The notes below the pieces were generated by a model. That model did not search any database. It saw only the letters and a program-made list of their open reading frames with translations, and was not told the DNA's origin. A stretch of 13,307 nt of DNA, taken from contig DATKQI010000041.1 of NCBI GenBank assembly GCA_035532755.1, positions 1-13,307 on the forward strand, read 5' to 3'. The position numbers were made by a program, and so were the translations under genes. This document shows, piece after piece, positions 7,075 through 13,059 of this stretch (positions within the stretch are counted from its first letter, which is position 1; the number at the start of each line of letters is the position of its first letter). This DNA comes from DATKQI01 sp035532755 (lineage in GTDB: Bacteria; Pseudomonadota; Alphaproteobacteria; Acetobacterales; Acetobacteraceae).

Positions 7075-8691
7075 CTAATTGTAACAATTTAATGGTACTA
7101 CGCGGTCCCGGTTCATCTCCACGATATCCGCGGTGGACATCGTCCGCGTGGAACTGCCGGAGCTGACCTGGATGCCGAGCGAATCCGCGAACCGCTTCGC
7201 CACGGTTGCCTGCACCGCGAAATTCGCATTCTCTACCGTCTGCGCCACTTTCGGATTGAGCGAGGCGACGGAGATGCCGATGACCTGACCATGCCGATCG
7301 AGCACCGGCCCGCCGGAATTTCCGGATTGGATCGGCGTCTGCATCTGGAATTCGGAGGAATCGCCCTCGGTCCCCATCAGCGAGCTGACAATGCCCTGCG
7401 TGACGATCAGCGAACCGAGGACGTCGCGCAGAGGAAAACCCAGGGCCACCGCTCGCGCGCCCACCCGCAACCGCTGCGCGGGCGCGCGGAACACCACCGC
7501 CGGGGTCGTCACCGCCGGTTCCTGCAGGATGGCCAGATCGTCGGTGGAATCCTGCCCTATCACCTTCAGCGGCAGCGGACTCGATCCTTTCCGCGCGATC
7601 GCCACCATCGCGCATCCGTATACCACGTGGTTGTTGGTCATCAGATAGCCCTGGTGATTGATATAGAAGCCGGTGCCGGTGGCGAGCAGTCTTCCGGGCG
7701 GCGGCCCGCGCATGATCAGCGCAGCCTGCCCACGGCTGCACACATTCGTACGGTAGATGCTCTGGCTGGCCTCGTTGGCGAACACCGCCTTCACATCCCA
7801 CACGCAGCCGCCGGCGGCTGCAAGGTCCAGATGGAACTGGCTCCCCGGCAGCACCGCCTGCCCGCTTCTCAGCCGGTTATGGCCGAATGTGCGCAGCTGT
7901 GATGGGGAGGCCAGGATCTGAACGATCGGCACGCGATAGGCATTCTGGAGCGTCAGCCCGCGTGCCGCGGCCGGCGCGGGGGCGGGTAGTACCACGGGCG
8001 ATGGCGGGGCCCCCGGCCGATTCTGCGCCGTTGCAACCGACGCAACGAAAACCATCTCGTTCACATCGCAGATGTTGGTACGGAAGCGCTCCTCGCGCGT
8101 GCCGTTCTGGAAATCCACGCGCACGTCGTACATGCAGCGCCCGGTGCCGCGCAGGTTCACGTGGATGTAGTGATTCTTGTGGATCAGCCCGATCAGCCGG
8201 TCCGACCCCCAGTTCTTCGCCACGCTCGGCACGACATAGACACGAACGACAGGGATATGCCCGCCGTTGGTGATCTTCAGCCGCAGCGGCGCGACCGCCG
8301 GGGCGCCAACCGGCGGCCCTGCGAAAGCGAGGCTGCTGTAGCGGCAGATGTTCACGTTCAGCCGGTCGGAGGTGAAGTATCCGGGCGTTGCGGCCGATCC
8401 GTTGCCGGGGCGCGGGAATGTCACCCGCAGATCATACGTGCACGGCCCGTGCGGCGGCAGATGCAGGATGATGTGATAGGCCGGGTGGATGACGCCGGAC
8501 AGCAGGTCCGGGCCCCAGTTCGTGCTGTTCGCCGGCCCGCCCGCCGGGCGCGCATAGACCCCGTCGATAATCACATGGCCGACATTGTCGATCTTGATAT
8601 CGGTTTTCGGCACTGTCGCGGCCCGGGCGGATGCACCGATAGCCGCGTGCGCCGCGATGGCGAGCACGATCAGCAGGCTGCGCCGAAACAT
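7075..8691 (-). CDS. Secreted trypsin-like serine protease with three N-terminal cysteine modules
   Basis: This is a predicted periplasmic or extracellular protease of 538 residues. MFRRSLLIVLAIAAHAA opens a Sec signal peptide, with probable cleavage near ARA-A at 22-25. Three copies of an ~80-90 residue module follow (about 30-120, 135-214 and 244-324), each with an (N/T)(W/F)G element, a C-x-(Y/W)-D motif and N-(I/V)-C. A Pro/Ala-rich linker (225-243) precedes copy 3. Residues ~335-505 form an HtrA/S1C-like trypsin domain with the triad His355 (MTNNHVV), Asp385 (TDDLAIL) and Ser459 (SGNSGGP). No PDZ domain follows. The ATG is preceded by a G-run (GGGG, 8696-8699 as read on the minus strand). 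Open frame continues upstream but only as antisense to the neighbour. Substrate is unknown; the modules may bind a ligand or gate activity. Confidence 0.88.
   Translation of the reverse strand: MFRRSLLIVLAIAAHAAIGASARAATVPKTDIKIDNVGHVIIDGVYARPAGGPANSTNWGPDLLSGVIHPAYHIILHLPPHGPCTYDLRVTFPRPGNGSAATPGYFTSDRLNVNICRYSSLAFAGPPVGAPAVAPLRLKITNGGHIPVVRVYVVPSVAKNWGSDRLIGLIHKNHYIHVNLRGTGRCMYDVRVDFQNGTREERFRTNICDVNEMVFVASVATAQNRPGAPPSPVVLPAPAPAAARGLTLQNAYRVPIVQILASPSQLRTFGHNRLRSGQAVLPGSQFHLDLAAAGGCVWDVKAVFANEASQSIYRTNVCSRGQAALIMRGPPPGRLLATGTGFYINHQGYLMTNNHVVYGCAMVAIARKGSSPLPLKVIGQDSTDDLAILQEPAVTTPAVVFRAPAQRLRVGARAVALGFPLRDVLGSLIVTQGIVSSLMGTEGDSSEFQMQTPIQSGNSGGPVLDRHGQVIGISVASLNPKVAQTVENANFAVQATVAKRFADSLGIQVSSGSSTRTMSTADIVEMNRDRVVPLNCYN
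7720..8604 (-). repeat. Three diverged copies of a cysteine-pair module inside the protease
   Basis: Copies lie at 8332-8604, 8050-8289 and 7720-7962 (minus strand). Shared landmarks are NWG/NWG/TFG, then C-x-Y-D, C-x-Y-D and C-x-W-D 25-27 residues later, then NIC, NIC and NVC. Cysteine pairs are 84/116, 186/208 and 296/318; copy 1 has about ten extra residues between its cysteines. The copies are too diverged at DNA level to be recent duplications. Confidence 0.7.
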
Positions 8692-8703
8692 GAATTCCCC
8701 CCG

Positions 8704-8718
8704 GGTGCGTTTCGCACC
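8704..8718 (-). promoter_or_regulatory. 15-nt perfect hairpin in the protease 5' leader
   Basis: GGTGCG-TTT-CGCACC forms a six-base-pair stem with a three-base loop. It sits 12 bases upstream of the protease ATG, next to the G-run that would serve as its ribosome-binding site. It may affect translation or RNA stability, or be a short operator. Confidence 0.4.
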
Positions 8719-8767
8719 ACGCAATCCTAACCGGCGCGGCTGGCCGTGGTCAATTTGAAACGATGTC

Positions 8768-8800
8768 ATTATTAAAACAGGCGCTGTTTTCCGAAATAAT
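8768..8800. promoter_or_regulatory. 33-bp interrupted palindrome in the AT-rich island, candidate operator
   Basis: The core AAAACAG-GCG-CTGTTTT (8774-8790) is a perfect 7-bp inverted repeat. It is flanked by a second symmetric pair, ATTATT (8768-8773) and AATAAT (8795-8800), offset by four bases (CCGA) on one side. Position between divergent genes suggests a dimeric regulator site. A weak terminator hairpin is less likely, because it would interrupt the leader of one of the two genes. Confidence 0.4.
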
Positions 8801-8876
8801 CCGTGGGATGCGGCGCGATCCGCATGTTTCCGCTGCGCGGAGGAAGGAAAATCGGTAGAATGCCGCAACGGCAAAC

Positions 8877-8883
8877 GGGGAGG
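8877..8883 (+). promoter_or_regulatory. Shine-Dalgarno GGGGAGG deciding the start at 8890
   Basis: GGGGAGG lies six bases before the ATG at 8890. This ATG directly opens a signal peptide, unlike an in-frame upstream start at 8803, which would bury the signal peptide behind 29 basic residues. Confidence 0.7.
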
Positions 8884-8889
8884 CACCAG

Positions 8890-10449
8890 ATGAAGACGCG
8901 GTGGCATCAGGCAGGCCTGATGATGCTCGGCCTGACCATGCCGGCTTTGATCGCGCCCGCGGCCGTGGCTGCCGGCACATCCGGGCCCGATCTGCACGCC
9001 GCGCCAAGCCCGGCCGGCGCGGCGGCGCTGGCGGATGGGTTGCGCGGATGGATGGCCGGCATTGCCGGGCCCGGCGCCAGCATTCCGAAGGACATCGTGC
9101 AGGTGGAGGCGCGGCATGGCTTCTACCGCGTGTCGATCCCGCTGCCGGCCCAGGGGGTGCCGACCCAGGGGGCGCCGGCCAAGGATGCCGGCACGGGTGC
9201 GCCGCAACCGGCGTTGCTGCGTGCCGATGCGCGGCCGATCGATGCCGGCCGCTGGCGGATCGACCGGATACGGTTTCCACGCGCCCTGTCGCGAACCATG
9301 ACCCTGCCGGCCAACGGCGGCACAGCCGTGCCGCGCAAGGTATCGTTCCGGATGAAGATCGCGCAGCAGAGTCTTCATGGCGTATACGATCCGGCCGGCG
9401 CCTCGCCCTCGCGGCTTGCCGGATCGATCCGCGGCTTCGACATGCGGTTGTCCGGCCCGGGCATGGGGGAGCACGCGCACGAGGACCGCATCCGTCTGCA
9501 CGTGCTGCTGCTGCCGGCGCCGCACGGGCGGTTCAACCTCGTCTCGAGATCGACCGCCACCGGCTACGCGAGCATCGGCCACGGGCCGACCGGGCAGACG
9601 TTCAACATGTCGATCCGGCAGGTACGCACATCGGCGGAGATGGACAATCTTTCGGCCGACCGTCTGCGGGCGCTCGTGCAGGCGTTCGGCGGGCTCAAAG
9701 GCCCCATGATGCAGCATATGGCGCAAGGCACGCAGGCGAAGCTGCAGCCGACGAAGACGGAAGCGGCGGCCGCGCGGGCGGTCGTCGCCACCGCGACCGA
9801 TCTCATGTCCGGGCTGCGCGTGCATGACACGCTGGAGGGCGTGCGCGTCGATGCCCCGCAGGGCGGCCTGCGGGCCGACCGGATCGTGCTCGGCATCGTG
9901 GGTGAGGCGCCGGGGCCGATACTGACGCTGCGGCTGGATATCGGGCTGGACGGTCTGCGGCTGCCCACGCTGCCGCCCGATATCATCGCGATGCTGCCGC
10001 AGCACATCGCGATCAGCCCGGTCGTCACCGGCGTCAACGCGCAGGCGGTGACCGCGATCCTGCTGAACGCGACCACGCCGGGCGTGAACCGGCAGGCGCT
10101 GATGATGCAGGCGATGGCGCTGCTCGGCCAGGGCGGGATCGAGGCGGGGGTGCAGCGGCTGTCGGTGGTACTCGGTCCCACGCGGATCGTGGGCCATGGC
10201 GTGGTGCGGCTGATCGGCGGGGGGAAGATCGCCGGCACGGCGCGCATCATCGCCACCGGGTTCGATGCACTCGTGCAGCAGGTGAAGCAGGACCCGAAGG
10301 CCGCGAAGGCCCTTCCCGGCCTGTTGCTGGTGCGCGGCCTCGCCAAGGCCGACGGCAAGCGCCTGGTCTGGCTCGTCAGCCGCCATCCGGACGGGAAGCT
10401 GCTGGTGAACGGCGTGGACATGTCCGCCATGGCCGGCGGAAAGCATTGA
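8890..10449 (+). CDS. Secreted hypothetical protein, possibly DUF2125/DUF945-like
   Basis: I do not recognise this 519-residue protein with certainty. MKTRWHQAGLMMLGLTMPAL begins a Sec signal peptide, with cleavage probably after AAVAA near residue 28, so it should be periplasmic. I see no cysteines, no membrane segment after the signal, and no enzyme motif. The body alternates short hydrophobic beta-like stretches with Gly/Pro turns. It ends with DGKRLVWLVSRHPDGKLLVNG, which recalls the C-terminal pattern of DUF2125 and YdgA/DUF945 proteins, a resemblance from memory only. A start at 8890 is set by GGGGAGG six bases upstream. It is divergent from the protease and convergent with rlpA, so it is likely monocistronic and envelope-related. 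Confidence 0.8.
   Translation: MKTRWHQAGLMMLGLTMPALIAPAAVAAGTSGPDLHAAPSPAGAAALADGLRGWMAGIAGPGASIPKDIVQVEARHGFYRVSIPLPAQGVPTQGAPAKDAGTGAPQPALLRADARPIDAGRWRIDRIRFPRALSRTMTLPANGGTAVPRKVSFRMKIAQQSLHGVYDPAGASPSRLAGSIRGFDMRLSGPGMGEHAHEDRIRLHVLLLPAPHGRFNLVSRSTATGYASIGHGPTGQTFNMSIRQVRTSAEMDNLSADRLRALVQAFGGLKGPMMQHMAQGTQAKLQPTKTEAAAARAVVATATDLMSGLRVHDTLEGVRVDAPQGGLRADRIVLGIVGEAPGPILTLRLDIGLDGLRLPTLPPDIIAMLPQHIAISPVVTGVNAQAVTAILLNATTPGVNRQALMMQAMALLGQGGIEAGVQRLSVVLGPTRIVGHGVVRLIGGGKIAGTARIIATGFDALVQQVKQDPKAAKALPGLLLVRGLAKADGKRLVWLVSRHPDGKLLVNGVDMSAMAGGKH
9148..9177 (+). repeat. Two-copy 15-bp tandem repeat inside the secreted protein gene
   Basis: Units at 9148-9162 and 9163-9177 both contain CCCAGGGGG followed by T or C and then GCCG. 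They encode AQGVP and TQGAP in a Gly/Pro/Ala-rich loop, which probably arose by slippage and keeps the frame. Confidence 0.5.
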
Positions 10450-10476
10450 GCGGCACGGGCGCCGCCCAAGGTGACG
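10450..10476. terminator. Short hairpin in the convergent gap, weak terminator candidate
   Basis: In the 27 bases between two convergent stops, GCGGC (10450-10454) pairs with GCCGC (10461-10465) around a six-base loop. No T-run follows on either strand, so intrinsic termination is uncertain. Confidence 0.25.
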
Positions 10477-10974
10477 CTATTGCGCGTCCGCCTGCCGAAC
10501 CAGCGCAGGCGCGATGCGCGCCACGGGTGTGACGCGAACCTCCGCCACGCCGGACCGGATCATGCCGAGCGCACGCGCCGCCCCCATCGACAGGTCGATG
10601 ATGCGCCGGCCGCGCGGCATGCAGTCGTTGACCATGGCGACCACGGATTGGCTGCCATGCACCAAGCTCACCCGCACCCGCGTGCCCATCGGCAGCGACG
10701 GTGAGGCTGCGGTCAGCGCATCATCCTGCAAGCGCACCCCGGTGCAGGTGCGATAGAGCCCGCGGCCGGTCCGGTACCAGGATGCCACGCCCGTCGCGGT
10801 CGCGCCCACAGGCCGCAGCACCGGCCTGGAGGCGTCGGCGTGTTGCGTGCTGACAGGCGCCGGTGGTGGCGGGACAGCCGCGACAGGATGGACCGCGGCT
10901 GCCGAGCTGCACGCCGACAGGCCCGCCGCGAGGCCGATGGCGGCGATGCGGCAGAGCCCCAGCCGCGCTGGCAT
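10477..10974 (-). CDS. RlpA-like double-psi beta-barrel lipoprotein with substituted active site
   Basis: This is a 165-residue predicted outer-membrane lipoprotein. Its signal peptide ends in the lipobox LSAC, with Cys22 for lipid attachment. A Pro/Ala-rich linker (25-60) leads to an RlpA double-psi beta-barrel domain: GVASWY at 62-67, LPMGTRVRV at 94-102, MVNDCMPRG at 114-122 and IIDLS at 125-129. In typical RlpA the segment reads T-A-S-G-E-R-F and later TAAH. Here they read TCTGVRL and TAAS, so the conserved Glu and His are Val80 and Ser91, while Asp117 remains. Cys77 and Cys118 fall in the same sheet region and may form a disulfide. Lytic transglycosylase activity is therefore doubtful; glycan binding is possible. 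No SPOR domain is present. An upstream start at 11067 would bury the lipoprotein signal. Confidence 0.85.
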   Translation of the reverse strand: MPARLGLCRIAAIGLAAGLSACSSAAAVHPVAAVPPPPAPVSTQHADASRPVLRPVGATATGVASWYRTGRGLYRTCTGVRLQDDALTAASPSLPMGTRVRVSLVHGSQSVVAMVNDCMPRGRRIIDLSMGAARALGMIRSGVAEVRVTPVARIAPALVRQADAQ

Positions 10975-11272
10975 CGCGCGCCGGTCTGGCCGGCCAGTCA
11001 AAACAGGACGCAAAAGCTGGCGATGGTCATGGCAATGCCCCCATTGTCTGCCGTGAGCGAAGGCCATGGGGCCTCAAGTCACGGCAAGCACGTCACCGTC
11101 ATGAATCCGGAATCGAATCGGTCGAACCGAATGCGCGGCATATCGCAAAAGAAAAGTGGCGACATCGTGGCAGCGGCTATCCCCCCGCCCCCGGCAGGCC
11201 GCTCCGGTGGACGGGAAAGGCGCGTCTTGCTTGTCTGGCGGGACCGCGTCCGCACGAACAGGAGCCGCCCGC
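10975..11272. other. Divergent intergenic region between rlpA-like gene and amidase gene
   Basis: These 298 bases carry no ORF I would defend and no RNA gene I recognise. They include a 12-bp palindrome next to the rlpA-like gene, a patch of lower GC around 11100-11160 (with AAAAGAAAAG near 11149), and the amidase Shine-Dalgarno at 11260-11264. Promoters for both genes should lie here, but I cannot place boxes. Confidence 0.5.
10986..10997. repeat. 12-bp perfect palindrome upstream of the rlpA-like gene
   Basis: CTGGCCGGCCAG is self-complementary with no spacer and begins 11 bases upstream of the start codon at 10974. It could be an operator, but GGCC-rich palindromes are common by chance in DNA of this composition. 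Confidence 0.35.
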
Positions 11273-12919
11273 ATGGCCGACCCGAACGAGATTTCCGCCT
11301 CCACCATCGCCGCCGCGGAGCGGCTCGCGCAGGTGCGCTACACTGAAGCCGAGCGGGCGCTGATGCTGGAGACGATCGGCGAGCAGATAGCTCTTGCCGC
11401 CAGCCGGCGCAACGTGGCGCTGCCGACCGGACTGGGGCCGGCCACGCGGTTCGATCCGCGCCTGCCCGGTTTCCGCATGCCCGCTCAGGCGCCCCTTGCC
11501 GTGCCCCCGGCGAACCTCCCGCTGCCCGACAATGACGTGGATATTGCTTTTGCCCCGATGACAGCGCTGTCATCGTGGCTCCGTTCCGGCCGGCTGTCCG
11601 CCGAACGGCTGGCGGGCATCTATCTGGCCCGCATCGCCCGCCTCGCCCCCGCGCTGCATTGCTTCGCGCTGGTCGATGCGCAAGGCGCGCTGGCCCGGGC
11701 GCGGGAGCTGGACCGGATGCTGGCAGCCGGCACGTGGCTGGGGCCGCTGCACGGCATTCCCTGGGGGGCGAAGGATATCCTGGATACCGCGGGCATCGAA
11801 ACCGCCTGGGGTGCGGAGCCTTATCGCGGGCGGGTGCCCCTGGCCGACGCGACCGTGGTGCGGCGCCTGCACGCCGCCGGGGCGGTGCTGCTGGGCAAGA
11901 CCTCGGTCGGCGCGCTCGCCTACGGCGATCTCTGGTACGGCGGGCGCACCCGCAATCCGTGGAACACCGAAGAAGGCTCGCGCGGCTCCTCCGCCGGCTC
12001 GGCCGCCGCCACCGCGGCGGGGCTCGCGGCGTTCTGCCTCGGCACCGAAACACTGGGCTCCATCGTCATCCCCGCCTGCCGCACCGGCGTGACCGGGCTG
12101 CGCCCCACCTTCGGCCGGGTGCCGCGCACCGGGGCGATGCCGTTGTGCTGGACGCTCGACAAGATCGGCCCCACGGCACGCTCCGTCGCGGATACCGCGC
12201 TGGTGCTGGCGGCCATCAACGGCGCGGACCCGGAGGATCCGTTCGGCATAGACGCGCCGTTCGGCGGCGATCTCGGGCGGGATGTGGCCGGTCTGCGGGT
12301 CGGCTATTTCCCGCCGGATTTCGAGCTCGACGGGGCCGAGGCGGTGGAGCGCGCGGCACTCCATGCCGCACAAAAGGCCGGGCTCGTCCTGGTGCCGCTC
12401 GACCGACCGGAACTTCCCTACGGCTCGCTGATGAGCCTGCTTGCCGCCGAAGCCGCCGCCTCCTTCGAGGAGCTGACCCTGTCGGACCGCGACGACGAGC
12501 TGAGCTGGCAAAGCGCGGCGGCCTGGCCGAACGGCTTCCGCCAGGCGCGCTTCCTCTCGGCGGTGGACCACGTGCAGCTCGACCGGCTGCGCCGGCTCGT
12601 GATGCAGGTGATGGACGGCTGCTTCGCACAGGTGGATGCGATCATCGGGCCGAGCCTGGCCGGGCCGATGATGGTCATCACCAATTTCACCGGCCACCCC
12701 TGCCTGTGCCTCCCCGCAGGGTTCATTTCGTCCCCGAGCCGGCAACAGGCATCGCTGTCGCGCCCGGTGGCGGCGAGCGCGGAGGGGCCGCGCTTCACCG
12801 TGCCGCATAATATCTGCCTGTGGGGGAAGCTGTTCGACGAAGGCACCATCCTCGCGATCGGCCGTGCGCTGGAGGAAATACTGGGCACCAACAAAAGGCG
12901 GCCATTAGTAGTCGATTGA
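11273..12919 (+). CDS. Amidase-signature family hydrolase
   Basis: This 548-residue protein hydrolyses an amide bond through a Lys-cisSer-Ser triad. Lys167 (GIPWGAKDIL), Ser239 (RGSSAGSAAA) and the nucleophile Ser263 (GTETLGSIVIPAC) are all present, with 24 residues between the serines as in fatty acid amide hydrolase. The usual GGSS is RGSS here. Residues ~90-530 form the catalytic domain, ending with ITNFTGHPCLCLPAG and a C-terminal helix. The first ~90 residues are an extra N-terminal segment (ERLAQVRYTEAERALMLE, then GPATRFDPRLPGF). The start is chosen from AGGAG at 11260-11264, eight bases upstream; the ORF extends to a GTG at 11156 without ribosome-binding support. No signal peptide is seen. 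The substrate is unknown; nothing nearby suggests a role as GatA. Confidence 0.93.
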   Translation: MADPNEISASTIAAAERLAQVRYTEAERALMLETIGEQIALAASRRNVALPTGLGPATRFDPRLPGFRMPAQAPLAVPPANLPLPDNDVDIAFAPMTALSSWLRSGRLSAERLAGIYLARIARLAPALHCFALVDAQGALARARELDRMLAAGTWLGPLHGIPWGAKDILDTAGIETAWGAEPYRGRVPLADATVVRRLHAAGAVLLGKTSVGALAYGDLWYGGRTRNPWNTEEGSRGSSAGSAAATAAGLAAFCLGTETLGSIVIPACRTGVTGLRPTFGRVPRTGAMPLCWTLDKIGPTARSVADTALVLAAINGADPEDPFGIDAPFGGDLGRDVAGLRVGYFPPDFELDGAEAVERAALHAAQKAGLVLVPLDRPELPYGSLMSLLAAEAAASFEELTLSDRDDELSWQSAAAWPNGFRQARFLSAVDHVQLDRLRRLVMQVMDGCFAQVDAIIGPSLAGPMMVITNFTGHPCLCLPAGFISSPSRQQASLSRPVAASAEGPRFTVPHNICLWGKLFDEGTILAIGRALEEILGTNKRRPLVVD

Positions 12920-12973
12920 GGCAGGGCACCGCGCGACGGCTAGCGATACCCGTGATAGGTTGTGCGGAACCGC

Positions 12974-12979
12974 GGAGGG
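12974..12979 (+). promoter_or_regulatory. Strong Shine-Dalgarno before a short ORF
   Basis: GGAGGG lies five bases upstream of the ATG at 12985. It is the best ribosome-binding site in the final 400 bases and points to translation of the 24-codon ORF, not of any start of the zinc-ribbon gene. Confidence 0.45.
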
Positions 12980-12984
12980 TGATT

Positions 12985-13059
12985 ATGCGCTGGCTGCGTG
13001 CCTGTTCGTTACATTGGCTTAAGTCTCAGCTACGGCAAGATGGAATCCATAAGCCATGA
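12985..13059 (+). CDS. Putative 24-residue leader peptide
   Basis: A 24-codon ORF starts at an ATG served by GGAGGG and ends at TGA (13057-13059). The peptide begins MRWLRACSLHWLK and is rich in Leu, Arg and Trp. It overlaps the first codons of the zinc-ribbon ORF in another frame. Its stop overlaps a GAGGG (13058-13062) that precedes a GTG at 13067 in the zinc-ribbon frame, an arrangement consistent with translational coupling. It could equally be a chance ORF, since its codon pattern is too short to judge. Confidence 0.3.
   Translation: MRWLRACSLHWLKSQLRQDGIHKP

Larger units (their letters stand above)
8692..8889. promoter_or_regulatory. Divergent intergenic region between the protease and a secreted protein
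   Basis: These 198 bases separate two genes transcribed away from each other and must hold both promoters. A conspicuous AT-rich island (about 8750-8800) lies in the middle, containing TTGAAA at 8755-8760 and TAATAAT on the minus strand. I cannot pair a -35 with a -10 at proper spacing with confidence. The two internal symmetric elements are listed separately. Confidence 0.45.

Noticed and set aside
7077..7089. Small palindrome AATTGT-A-ACAATT between mazG and the protease stop.
   Set aside because: A one-base loop and six weak A/T-rich pairs cannot form a useful hairpin. Part of it encodes the protease C-terminus, and no T-run suggests termination.
8692..10446. The minus-strand frame of the protease stays open for a further 585 codons, giving a possible 1123-residue protein.
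   Set aside because: The extension is antisense to the secreted-protein gene. It is Arg/His/Gly-rich with no domains, while the protease has its own signal peptide and G-run at 8691. Long antisense open frames are expected at this GC content.
10975..11067. Upstream start for the rlpA-like gene at 11067, with GAGG four bases before it.
   Set aside because: It would place 31 residues including several His and Arg ahead of a clear lipoprotein signal and lipobox, preventing export.
11156..11272. Amidase start at GTG 11156.
   Set aside because: The added 39 residues look like translated intergenic DNA, and the AGGAG site supports 11273.
11570..12808. Long open frames on both strands overlapping the amidase gene.
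   Set aside because: They are low-complexity Arg/Gly/Ala/Pro translations without motifs, and the amidase frame carries all catalytic residues.
12820..12984. Extension of the short 24-codon ORF upstream through the amidase 3' end.
   Set aside because: That portion is a shadow of the amidase gene; only the part after GGAGGG is considered.
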